DNA of 12,180 nt from Candidatus Colimonas fimequi (GTDB taxonomy: Bacteria; Bacillota; Clostridia; Peptostreptococcales; Anaerovoracaceae): positions 1 through 12,180 of the forward strand of contig JAGHTQ010000059.1 of assembly GCA_018065295.1 (NCBI GenBank), in the 5' to 3' direction. Positions within the stretch are counted from its first letter, which is position 1; every line of letters begins with the position of its first letter. The position numbers were made by a program, and so were the translations under genes. The notes beneath the pieces were generated by a model that saw nothing but the letters and a program-made list of their open reading frames with translations, was not told the origin of the DNA and made no database searches. Below, piece after piece: positions 1-6,763 of the stretch.

Positions 1-899
1 GCTCCGTACTGTTCCAGAGTCAGGTATGGACCAACTTCACCAACCATGTTTGAAATCATTATGACTGTGAAGCTGCTGATTGTGTTAGGACCCTGTGTTG
101 CGAAGTAGATATCTCTTGTATTCATGCATACGTACATGAGGATACCTTCTCTTTCTTCACCGATACCGAAACCGTTGTAAGCGAAGTAATCATCCGCTGC
201 CTGTACTACTGTAGGCTGGTCAAATGAATCTGTGAAACAGATAGCTACGTCCATCTGCTTCTCTTCACTCATTGCATCCAGCTGCTCCAGAATGCGCTTC
301 TCCTGGTCCTTTGTGAGCAGGTCAGCATCATCAACCAGTCTGTCCTTGAGTCTGTGGTCAGGGACAGTCTGCTCTTGCGTTGGAAGAGTTTCGTCAACTG
401 GTTCAGTGATTTCTGGCGCCAGATCTGTGAAGTCTTCTGAGCCTTCAGTGTCCTTGAATTCGCCTGATGCGATCAGCTTCTTCTCAGCTAATGCGAAGTA
501 GTCAGCTGCACCCTTCTTATAAGTGTCTGCCGCATTATACACTTCGAATAATTCGTCAAGCGCGTCGTCGTCAAGGATCTTATCAGCCTTGCCGTATGCC
601 TGTGTTGCCACCTTATTGTTATCGATGTTGTGAATCATGATAACAGCATCGTCAGCATAGTCAGCCTTGAGTGTATCCATAAGTGATGATGGGAGCTGGT
701 CTCCTGTTGTGTCCATGAATACCAGATCGACACCTGTCTTATCAGCGAAATCCTTGGCCTGAGCGTTAAGTTCCGCTTCACTTGCTAATGTAATTTTGTC
801 CGCTTCATCGATGACATAGGCCTTCTCAGCTGCCATTACTGGCACTGCCATTGATAAGACCATGATGAGTGACATAAGTATTACTAATAATTTCTTCAT
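1..899 (-). CDS. Secreted/membrane-anchored protein with two TPM-like domains (3' end cut by window edge)
   Basis: Translating the complement gives 299 residues running off the left edge. It starts with a signal peptide: MKK, a hydrophobic stretch to about residue 22, then VMAA with likely cleavage near residue 23 or 24. Two similar halves follow. The first begins at about residue 27 (AYVIDEADKITLASEAEL). The second begins at about residue 188 (LVDDADLLTKDQEKRILEQL) and includes GIGEEREGILMYVCMNTRDIYFATQG, read here in shortened form as GIGEEREGILMYV then NTRDIYFATQG. The pattern of helix, D/E-rich loop and R-D-x-Y/F-x-A-T-x-G is typical of TPM (YgcG-type) domains, which act outside the membrane. 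An acidic, Pro/Thr-rich linker lies between the halves. The ribosome binding site AGGAGG overlaps the stop codon of the gene before it, so the two are probably translationally coupled. By context it is the counterpart of B. subtilis YdjH. Whether a C-terminal membrane helix follows cannot be seen. Confidence 0.85.
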   Translation of the reverse strand, partial: MKKLLVILMSLIMVLSMAVPVMAAEKAYVIDEADKITLASEAELNAQAKDFADKTGVDLVFMDTTGDQLPSSLMDTLKADYADDAVIMIHNIDNNKVATQAYGKADKILDDDALDELFEVYNAADTYKKGAADYFALAEKKLIASGEFKDTEGSEDFTDLAPEITEPVDETLPTQEQTVPDHRLKDRLVDDADLLTKDQEKRILEQLDAMSEEKQMDVAICFTDSFDQPTVVQAADDYFAYNGFGIGEEREGILMYVCMNTRDIYFATQGPNTISSFTVIMISNMVGEVGPYLTLEQYG

Positions 900-910
900 T
901 ATGCCACCTC

Positions 911-2047
911 CTAGAACATGAATCCCGCAATAGCGCCGATAACTGTACCGATTGCTGTGATGATACCTGTGTTGATCCATCTCATGCGGTTTGCCTTCGC
1001 CTTATCTTCAGGCAAAGTATCACCGACAAACTTGCCAGTCTGACCGTTCATTGCGTAAGTGTAAATCTTGTTGTGCCACTTAACTGTCAGAATCCATACA
1101 GGATAGAGCGCGTATTTCGCTTCACTGTCCTTAAGTCTGATGCTTGAGAACTTACGGTCAACACTGTCGAAATGTCCCGGAATATCTCTGCGGAAAATCT
1201 CCCCAGTACTTCCTCTAACACGTCTCTTAATGTTGTCGATACTGTCATCTACTGTAACGTCGTATTTATCTGCCATGTATCCCGCCAGATATGCTGTCTG
1301 GAATGGTACTGCCTCGCTGTAATCGAAAGGTTCAAGTGACTCCATCAGGTCGTCAGCCATCTTGCTTGAGCCGTCAACTGGAATAGTGTCAAATCCAATT
1401 GAACCAGACTGGTTAACTTCATAAACAGCTGTTTCATAGATCATGTAATCGCCTGATCTATGGCTTGATGAGTTAGTACATCTATATGACATATCTGCAT
1501 CGAGAGATACGTCAAAGAGCCAGAATGGTACGTATACGCCCTTGATTTCGTCGATCTTGTTCTCGTTTACGAACTTCAGGTCAAGAAGCTTCTTGCCCAG
1601 AAGGTGCTTCTTGAATTCTTCCTTCGCTCTAGCCTTCTCCAGCTTAAATGGGATAACCACATCAGGTCTCAGGGCACCTGAAAGTTTCTCCTTGCGGACC
1701 ATAATGCTGTCGCAATATGGACATCTAGCTGATGCCAGGTTGTCGTCACCAACAATTTCACCGCCACATGATTCGCAAAGGAATACATTCAGCGCTTCCA
1801 TCTCGCCGTCAGCCCACTGGGAGCCGGCTTCTGTATCGAAGTCGAACTTATCATCCTTGCGAGTGCCGTCTACTTGTGCATCTGACTTGGCACCTTCTTC
1901 ACCACTGCCCTTCTTAGTTTCCTCTTTATCTGCGAAATCTGCGATTTCGAAAACAGAGTCACAGTACGGGCACTTTAATTTCTGTTCTTTAATATTAAAC
2001 TCAAGTGCGCCACCACACGTTGGGCACTTATATTCCATAGTAGCCAT
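911..2047 (-). CDS. Double zinc-ribbon membrane protein (YdjG-like)
   Basis: The 378-residue product opens with a C4 zinc ribbon (CPTCGG at about residue 9, CPYCDS at about 26). After an acidic, low-complexity linker comes a second ribbon (CESCGG near 90, CPYCDS near 108). A long soluble region follows, and one hydrophobic helix closes the chain (about 359-378, GIITAIGTVIGAIAGFMF). The protein is probably held in the membrane by this tail with most of its mass in the cytoplasm. It resembles Firmicutes TFIIB-type zinc-ribbon proteins and B. subtilis YdjG, a membrane partner of PspA. The ribbons are of a general type and need not bind DNA. The start has a GGAGG site seven bases upstream. It lies 52 bases after the SPFH gene and its stop overlaps the ribosome site of the TPM gene, which supports one operon. 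Confidence 0.85.
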   Translation of the reverse strand: MATMEYKCPTCGGALEFNIKEQKLKCPYCDSVFEIADFADKEETKKGSGEEGAKSDAQVDGTRKDDKFDFDTEAGSQWADGEMEALNVFLCESCGGEIVGDDNLASARCPYCDSIMVRKEKLSGALRPDVVIPFKLEKARAKEEFKKHLLGKKLLDLKFVNENKIDEIKGVYVPFWLFDVSLDADMSYRCTNSSSHRSGDYMIYETAVYEVNQSGSIGFDTIPVDGSSKMADDLMESLEPFDYSEAVPFQTAYLAGYMADKYDVTVDDSIDNIKRRVRGSTGEIFRRDIPGHFDSVDRKFSSIRLKDSEAKYALYPVWILTVKWHNKIYTYAMNGQTGKFVGDTLPEDKAKANRMRWINTGIITAIGTVIGAIAGFMF

Positions 2048-2099
2048 GTTTACCTCCGGAATGGTTTAAATTCAGTATTCGCGAATGCTTCGCTGGTTA

Positions 2100-3332
2100 C
2101 TATTCTGGCTTCTTAGCACCGCATTCTGAGCAGAACTTACCAGTGTTTACTGCGCCACATGCACATGTCCATCCAGCTGCTTCTGGCTTCTTAGCGCCAC
2201 ATTCTGAGCAGAACTTGCCAGTGTTTACTGCTCCGCAAGCGCAAGTCCATGCGTTAGGATCTGCTGCTGGTGCTGCTGGTGCTGCTGGTGCTTCTGGTGC
2301 TGGAGCGATACCGCCAAGTGGTGCTGAACCCTGTGCTGCTGCGTACATGCCAGCCAGGTTGCCACCTGCGTTCTGAGCCATACCCATGCCCATGAATGCT
2401 CCCATAGCGCCGTTCTCGTTTGCTGCTGCTGATCTCATAGCATCTGCTGTAGCTGCAGTCATAGTTGCTGCTGCCATACCCTGATTCTGAAGCGGTACTG
2501 CTGACTGCAGATCCTGAAGTCTCTTAAGGTCGCCTTCTGGAATTGATACTGAGTTGATACCAAATGATACAACCTGAACACCTCTCAGTTCTGCCCACTT
2601 CTTGGACATAACGTCGTTGAGTGCGTCTGCGATTTCAACTGTGTGCAGCGAGAGTTCGCTGTATCTAACACCGTTAGCAGCCAGCTGACCGAATGCTGGT
2701 GCCAGAGCTGTCAGAAGTTCACTCTTCATCATGCTGTCAATGTTTTCTCTTGTGTAATCATCTGATACATTACCGCAAACGTTCTTGTAGAAGAGCATTG
2801 GGTTAATGATCTTGTATGAGTATTCACCGTTGCACTTCAGCTGTGTATCAAGCTGGAAGTTCAGCTGTCTGTCGATAATACTGAATGGAATAGGGTTAGC
2901 TGTACCATACTTGTTGCCGATGATTTCCTTAGTGTTGAAGTAGTAGATTCTCTGATCCTTACCTACGCCACCACCGAATGTGAAACGTTCGAAAGCGTCC
3001 TTAGCTGCGCCCTTGAGGCCTTCCTTCAGATCGCCTACGAAGATTGATGGTGAAATCTCATTGTTATAAGTGAAAACGCCTGGTTCTGCACATAATTCAA
3101 CGATTTCGCCCTGTTCTACGATAATCATGCACTGTCCATCTGCTACTGCGATGCCTGCTCCGTTAGTAATAACGTTGTCTTCGCCGTGCTTGTTTGATGA
3201 ACGTCCTGATGCCTTCTTCTGTCCCTTAACTACGAGAGTATCTGCATCAAGTGCTTCACAATAAAAATAGTCTTTCCACTGGTCTGCCAGTACGCCTGTT
3301 GCTGCGCCAACTGCTGCTTTAATAAGTCCCAT
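2100..3332 (-). CDS. SPFH/band-7 family protein with tandem C-terminal zinc ribbons (YdjI-like)
   Basis: The 410-residue product begins MGLIKAAVGAATGVLADQWK, the usual start of the SPFH subgroup often labelled 'virion core protein' (B. subtilis YdjI). The SPFH domain covers about residues 25-265. An Ala/Met/Gly-rich helix-like segment (about 275-330) and a Pro-Ala linker follow. The end carries two identical 23-residue zinc ribbons (WTCACGAVNTGKFCSECG, plus AKKPE) separated by AAG, each with four cysteines. SPFH proteins form membrane-associated oligomers; the ribbons probably bind a partner. There is no signal peptide, so it should act on the cytoplasmic face. The start has GAGGTG eight bases upstream. 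It begins 36 bases after scpB with no terminator or clear promoter between them, and it heads the YdjI-YdjG-TPM run. Confidence 0.88.
   Translation of the reverse strand: MGLIKAAVGAATGVLADQWKDYFYCEALDADTLVVKGQKKASGRSSNKHGEDNVITNGAGIAVADGQCMIIVEQGEIVELCAEPGVFTYNNEISPSIFVGDLKEGLKGAAKDAFERFTFGGGVGKDQRIYYFNTKEIIGNKYGTANPIPFSIIDRQLNFQLDTQLKCNGEYSYKIINPMLFYKNVCGNVSDDYTRENIDSMMKSELLTALAPAFGQLAANGVRYSELSLHTVEIADALNDVMSKKWAELRGVQVVSFGINSVSIPEGDLKRLQDLQSAVPLQNQGMAAATMTAATADAMRSAAANENGAMGAFMGMGMAQNAGGNLAGMYAAAQGSAPLGGIAPAPEAPAAPAAPAADPNAWTCACGAVNTGKFCSECGAKKPEAAGWTCACGAVNTGKFCSECGAKKPE
2103..2258 (-). repeat. Tandem duplication of 78 bases encoding two identical zinc ribbons
   Basis: Two 78-base units (2103-2180 and 2181-2258) lie at the 3' end of the SPFH gene. 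Over the 69 bases encoding the ribbon I count eight base differences, all synonymous, so the 23 residues are identical in both copies. Confidence 0.85.
2262..2297 (-). repeat. Four 9-base repeats encoding a Pro-Ala-Ala linker
   Basis: On the plus strand the unit TGCTGCTGG occurs three times perfectly and once with one change. It encodes the PAAPAAPAA linker between the SPFH region and the zinc ribbons. Slippage here would alter linker length in steps of three residues without shifting frame. Confidence 0.75.
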
Positions 3333-3368
3333 TTAATTCACCTCATCATTTCTTTGAATAAACTGTAA

Positions 3369-3971
3369 CTACTCTTTTTCTGGCAATTGAATTTCTATCT
3401 GTTCTGTGTACAAAATATCCTCGGTTGTCTCTTCAACTGCTTCATCTAATACGCCTTCAATATCCTGAATTTCAGGAAGATCCTTGAGAGTCTCAAATCC
3501 GAACTCCTGAAGGAACTGATCTGTAGTTCCGTATAACATTGGACGGCCCACTGCATCCGAGCGTCCCAGCTGAGCTACCAGATCCTTCTTCTGTAATCCC
3601 TCAATTACCCTATCACATTTGATACCACGGATAGCTTCTATCTCGCCCTTAGTCACCGGCTGCTTATACGCTACGATGGCCAGAACTTCAAGAGCTGACT
3701 GTGATAATCTCTTATGTTTAACAGGAGTGCAAAGTCTCTCGATATAATCTATATTTTCTTTTCTCGTTACGAACTGGAAGCTCTTGTTCACCTCGCGGAT
3801 AACGATGCCGCGACCTTCCTGTTCATATTCCTCTTGCAATTCCTTGCAAAGGTCATAAATCTCTTTCTTATCAACGTTGAATATCTCCGCAACGGACTTG
3901 ATGTCAAGTGGGTCGCCCCAGACAAACATCATTGATTCAATCGCTGACTTAATTGTTTTCTTACCTGCCAT
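3369..3971 (-). CDS. scpB: Segregation and condensation protein B
   Basis: ScpB is the winged-helix dimer that joins ScpA and SMC in the bacterial condensin, which compacts and separates chromosomes. The 200-residue product has the usual length and family hallmarks: AIESMMFVWGDPLDIKSVAE at the start, LSQSALEVLAIVAYKQPVTK near residue 90, then RGIKCDRVIEGLQKKDLV and GRPMLYGTTDQFLQEFGF. The C-terminal tail is acidic. Its ATG shares one base with the TAA stop of scpA, and an AGAGGA site lies inside the end of scpA, so translation is coupled. The YdjI-like gene follows after 36 bases. Confidence 0.97.
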   Translation of the reverse strand: MAGKKTIKSAIESMMFVWGDPLDIKSVAEIFNVDKKEIYDLCKELQEEYEQEGRGIVIREVNKSFQFVTRKENIDYIERLCTPVKHKRLSQSALEVLAIVAYKQPVTKGEIEAIRGIKCDRVIEGLQKKDLVAQLGRSDAVGRPMLYGTTDQFLQEFGFETLKDLPEIQDIEGVLDEAVEETTEDILYTEQIEIQLPEKE

Positions 3972-4741
3972 TAATTGATTCCTCTATCTTCACCGAATAA
4001 ATCATCGGTTGGTTTTATCATAATTTCGCCAAACAGTTTCTTCTGCTCTGCATCAAGCTTATGTGACTTCATCATCTCAAGAACAGATGAGAATGTAACC
4101 GCCACATCGTACTTATCTGTCTTCTTCTGAACCAGCTGTCTGAAGTCAGTTTCCTTCATGCCACATTCTCTGAAGAAGGCCTTGATTTCTTCCATTCTCA
4201 GTTCATTAGTAAGCTTCTGCTTCTCGCTTCTTCTGTGGTGCTCCCTGATTTCTTCGAGTCTCTTCTTCTTAACCAGGAATTCTTCGAATGCATTTCTGAA
4301 CTTATCAACATCAAGGCTCAGATAAACATCCGGCTCACCTGTGTATTCGCTGAGATCTTCCTGTGGCTTGGCAATGCTCAGAGCTGTTTCATCTCTTCTT
4401 GTTTCAAGCATCTGTGAGATTGACTTGTACTTCTTGTATTCCAGAAGTTTCTGAACAAGTTCAGTTCTTGGGTCCTCAGGAAGTTCTGTAACTCCATCCC
4501 CTGCAGCTACCATTCTTGGCAGGAGCATCTTGGACTTTATCTCCAGAAGTGATGCTGCCAGAACCATGAATTCTGCGCTTACAGTGACGTCGGAATCTCG
4601 CATCTGATTGACGTAATCTATATATTGATTTGTTATCTCAGATATCTTAATGTCGTAGATATTCATTCGCGCATGCTCGATTAAATATACGAGCAAATCG
4701 AATGGTCCTTCGAACACATTAAGCTTAACTCTATAGCTCAT
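3971..4741 (-). CDS. scpA: Segregation and condensation protein A (kleisin)
   Basis: ScpA is the kleisin that bridges the two heads of the SMC dimer. The 256-residue product has the classic N-terminal SMC-neck-binding region (VFEGPFDLLVYLIEHARMNI at about residues 9-28, then DIKISEITNQYIDYV) and LAASLLEIKSKMLLP. A charged central linker, where ScpB binds, precedes a C-terminal winged helix (about 180-245) that binds the SMC cap. The start has GGAGG seven bases upstream. It overlaps scpB by one base. It is divergent from the PhzF-family gene across a 76-base gap. Length and order are normal. Confidence 0.97.
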   Translation of the reverse strand: MSYRVKLNVFEGPFDLLVYLIEHARMNIYDIKISEITNQYIDYVNQMRDSDVTVSAEFMVLAASLLEIKSKMLLPRMVAAGDGVTELPEDPRTELVQKLLEYKKYKSISQMLETRRDETALSIAKPQEDLSEYTGEPDVYLSLDVDKFRNAFEEFLVKKKRLEEIREHHRRSEKQKLTNELRMEEIKAFFRECGMKETDFRQLVQKKTDKYDVAVTFSSVLEMMKSHKLDAEQKKLFGEIMIKPTDDLFGEDRGIN

Positions 4742-4760
4742 CTATTTCCTCCATAGTCCC

Positions 4761-4789
4761 TTATATTTTATCATACAATGCGATATAAT
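4761..4789 (+). promoter_or_regulatory. Possible promoter of the PhzF-family gene
   Basis: A perfect TATAAT (4784-4789) sits 28 bases before the start codon, with a weak TTATAT 17 bases upstream (4761-4766). It overlaps the scpA promoter candidate, so the two could interfere. The ribosome site AAGGAG is at 4803-4808. Confidence 0.5.
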
Positions 4790-4798
4790 TACCATATA
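4770..4798 (-). promoter_or_regulatory. Possible promoter of scpA
   Basis: On the minus strand TATGAT (4770-4775) is preceded at 18 bases by TTATAT. The -35 is poor. It is the best candidate in the short divergent gap and may drive scpA through to the TPM gene. Confidence 0.35.
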
Positions 4799-4817
4799 AA
4801 TAAAGGAGACTCAAACC

Positions 4818-5750
4818 ATGATATTTTATGACGTAAACGCATTTAGTTCAGATCCTGCTAGCGGCAATCCCGCTGGCGTAGTGATTTGCGATAATAATAT
4901 ACATCCTTCAGACAACCAGATGCAGCAGATTGCTGCAGAAGTTGGCTATTCAGAGACAGCGTTTCTTGTGGTAGATGGCAAGCATGTTCACGCCAGATAT
5001 TTCACGCCTGTAAGCGAAGTCGACCTGTGCGGCCACGCCACAATTGCATCGTTCAAGGCTTTGCTTGATGCTGGCCTCGTAAGCGCAGGCCAAGACTACA
5101 CACTTCACGCGAAGGCCGGTCTTCTTAACATTAAGGTGGAGCACAATTTCATTTCAATGGAAGCAGCACCTGGCCGCGTGCTTTCGACAGTAAAGAATCC
5201 AGACTCGCTGAAGCTGATCTATGGGTCACTGGGTACCGACTACAATCCAGTGAAAATCATGCCTGCATGTAACACGTTCATAAATATGGATCCGATGGTC
5301 GTAACTGCCGGCGTACCATTCCTGGTTGTTCCTATTAACGGCGAGAAGATTCTCGGCGAACTGAAACCAAATCTTGAGTTAATCCGTGAAATCAGCATCG
5401 GCCTCAAATGCTCCGGCATTTACTGTTTCGCATTCGAAAAATACGATGTGGGTACGATGGCTCACTGCCGCGGTTTCTATCCACTCCTGGGCATAGACGA
5501 AGAATGCGCAACAGGCACAGGCGTTGCAGCGCTTTCCCACTACCTTAACGGCTACGGAATGCTTCCAGCAAACCGCGAGGCCCTCTACATTCAGGGCGAA
5601 GCCATGGGCCGTCCATCACAACTCACCGTATACATCAAACAAGACGCACAAATCGTCAACGGGGTCTCAGGCCCATCAGATGCTCCGAAGCATATACTGG
5701 TTGGCGGCGATGCTGTGATTGTTAGCAAACATGAGATTAGCATCGATTAA
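4818..5750 (+). CDS. PhzF-family isomerase-like protein
   Basis: The 310-residue product has the two-lobed PhzF fold related to diaminopimelate epimerase. Visible landmarks are SGNPAGVV (15-22), the SETAFL motif with Glu46 in the place of the catalytic glutamate of PhzF, ARYFTPVSEVDLCGHATIAS (59-78), and near the C-terminus GIDEECATGTGVAALSHYL, matching the family's EDPATGSA-type loop. PhzF itself isomerises a dihydro-hydroxyanthranilate, but most members in non-phenazine bacteria have no known substrate, and no phenazine gene is nearby. Length is slightly above the usual 260-300. The start follows AAGGAG by nine bases. It is the only plus-strand gene here, divergent from scpA and convergent with the DeoR-type gene. 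Its 3' half looks richer in G+C than its neighbours. Family certain, substrate unknown. Confidence 0.92.
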   Translation: MIFYDVNAFSSDPASGNPAGVVICDNNIHPSDNQMQQIAAEVGYSETAFLVVDGKHVHARYFTPVSEVDLCGHATIASFKALLDAGLVSAGQDYTLHAKAGLLNIKVEHNFISMEAAPGRVLSTVKNPDSLKLIYGSLGTDYNPVKIMPACNTFINMDPMVVTAGVPFLVVPINGEKILGELKPNLELIREISIGLKCSGIYCFAFEKYDVGTMAHCRGFYPLLGIDEECATGTGVAALSHYLNGYGMLPANREALYIQGEAMGRPSQLTVYIKQDAQIVNGVSGPSDAPKHILVGGDAVIVSKHEISID

Positions 5751-5791
5751 GCGCGACTATGGACATTTGCGCAGGCTCGCGCGGGGGCAAT

Positions 5792-5828
5792 TATACCTAC
5801 AGGGCACAGCTGAGTGACGCTAGGTATA
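5792..5828 (+). other. Weak hairpin downstream of the PhzF-family gene
   Basis: TATACCTA (5792-5799) pairs with TAGGTATA (5821-5828), eight perfect pairs around a 21-base loop, in the gap between the stop codon and the terminator. No U-run follows. It may be a 3' UTR structure or chance. Confidence 0.3.
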
Positions 5829-5878
5829 TTCCTGATGTTAAATCAACCTAAGCTTGCAAAGATCAGCCTCAAAAAAAG

Positions 5879-5906
5879 AAAAAAGAACGGCGAACCGTTC
5901 TTTTTT
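5879..5906. terminator. Bidirectional intrinsic terminator shared by convergent genes
   Basis: AAAAAAGAACGG (5879-5890) and CCGTTCTTTTTT (5895-5906) form a perfect 12-bp inverted repeat around CGAA. Plus-strand RNA ends in a U-run and so does minus-strand RNA (continuing through 5871-5884). It closes the PhzF-family gene on one side and the DeoR-type gene, whose stop is 14 bases away, on the other. Confidence 0.93.
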
Positions 5907-5919
5907 GCTATTAGTAAAT

Positions 5920-6702
5920 TTATAATTCAGTTTCACTATTTACGTTGATAATGTTGCGCTCTGCAAATAGTCTCTGATACTTCTCATCAGGTGCTTCATT
6001 GGTAACGACGATATGGTAATCGTTCAGCTGAGAATAAATCATCAGTGAAGTTTCACCAACTTTACTGTTATCCACAAGCAGAATGTGGCGCATGCTCTGC
6101 TTGAGAGCAGTCTCTCTAATGTCATTTTCTTCAGGAACTGATGTGAATACGCCTTCTTCGTTAATTGCGCTGCACGCCATGAACGCCTTCTGAACGTGCC
6201 ATTTCTTCAAGTACTGAATACAGTCACTACCAACTGTTGATTCTGATCCGCTCTGAACCACACCCGGTAGCATTATTGTCTTAATATTATTCATCGGCAT
6301 AAGCTTCACAAGCAAAGGAACGCTGTTGGTAATTACAGTAACGTTCTTCTTGTTCTGCATATAATCCGGCATATACTTTGTTGTTGTGCCACTATCAATG
6401 TAGACTACGTCGTTATCATGTATAAGATTTGTTGCTAGCTGTGCCACCTGACGTTTATCCTCTGGATGTTCAACACTTCTTCCATCGTAAGTTGCAATAC
6501 CACGAATCTTCGCATCAAGGGAATCCACAGCCATTACACCGCCATATACTTTCTTGATATTGCCACGTTTAACGAGTTCGTCCAAGTCACGTCTCAGCGT
6601 AACCTTTGAAATGTTAAACACATCGCAAAGATGATCAAGAGATGCACTCTGTTTCTCAATAATATACTGTTCTAATTCTTCAATTCGTTTAGCCTTCACC
6701 AC
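5920..6702 (-). CDS. DeoR-family transcription regulator
   Basis: The 260-residue product has an N-terminal DeoR winged helix (about residues 5-57: RIEELEQYIIEKQSASLDHL, then ISKVTLRRDLDELVKRG and IKKVYGGV). A C-terminal sensor domain follows, with YIDSGTTTKYMP near residue 100, NSVPLLVKL, MLPGVVQSGSESTVG and ILLVDNSKVGETSL. In the family this domain usually binds a sugar phosphate. The start is GTG, doubled (GTG GTG), and no in-frame ATG lies between it and a stop upstream. Only a weak GAG-type site precedes it, so translation may be modest. It has its own promoter at 6735-6763 and shares a terminator with the convergent PhzF-family gene. No sugar operon is next to it, so its target is not visible; it may act elsewhere. 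Confidence 0.93.
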   Translation of the reverse strand: MVKAKRIEELEQYIIEKQSASLDHLCDVFNISKVTLRRDLDELVKRGNIKKVYGGVMAVDSLDAKIRGIATYDGRSVEHPEDKRQVAQLATNLIHDNDVVYIDSGTTTKYMPDYMQNKKNVTVITNSVPLLVKLMPMNNIKTIMLPGVVQSGSESTVGSDCIQYLKKWHVQKAFMACSAINEEGVFTSVPEENDIRETALKQSMRHILLVDNSKVGETSLMIYSQLNDYHIVVTNEAPDEKYQRLFAERNIINVNSETEL

Positions 6703-6734
6703 AAAGTTCTCAACTTTCGTATTTTTTCGTTCTG

Positions 6735-6763
6735 ATTATACATCAATTGAACAAATTAAGCAA
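6735..6763 (-). promoter_or_regulatory. Promoter of the DeoR-type gene with paired CAATTG sites
   Basis: Minus-strand TATAAT (6735-6740) lies 17 bases from TTGCTT (6758-6763), which predicts a 5' UTR of about 25 bases before the GTG start. Two CAATTG palindromes (6744-6749 and 6761-6766), 17 bases apart, lie in the spacer and over the -35. The -35 lies inside the end of the GntR gene. Confidence 0.7.

Noticed and set aside
1542..2069. Plus-strand frame of 175 codons opposite the zinc-ribbon gene
   Set aside because: It is the antisense of a well supported coding gene, shows Ser/Leu/Pro-rich composition typical of such shadows and has no family motif.
2048..2099. Small hairpin and ATTCGCGAAT palindrome between the SPFH and zinc-ribbon genes
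   Set aside because: Only five pairs with a three-base loop and no U-run; too weak for a terminator or a confident site.
4818..5750. Phenazine biosynthesis
   Set aside because: Only a PhzF-family member is present; no phzA-E or phzG neighbours exist and the family is widespread in bacteria that make no phenazines.
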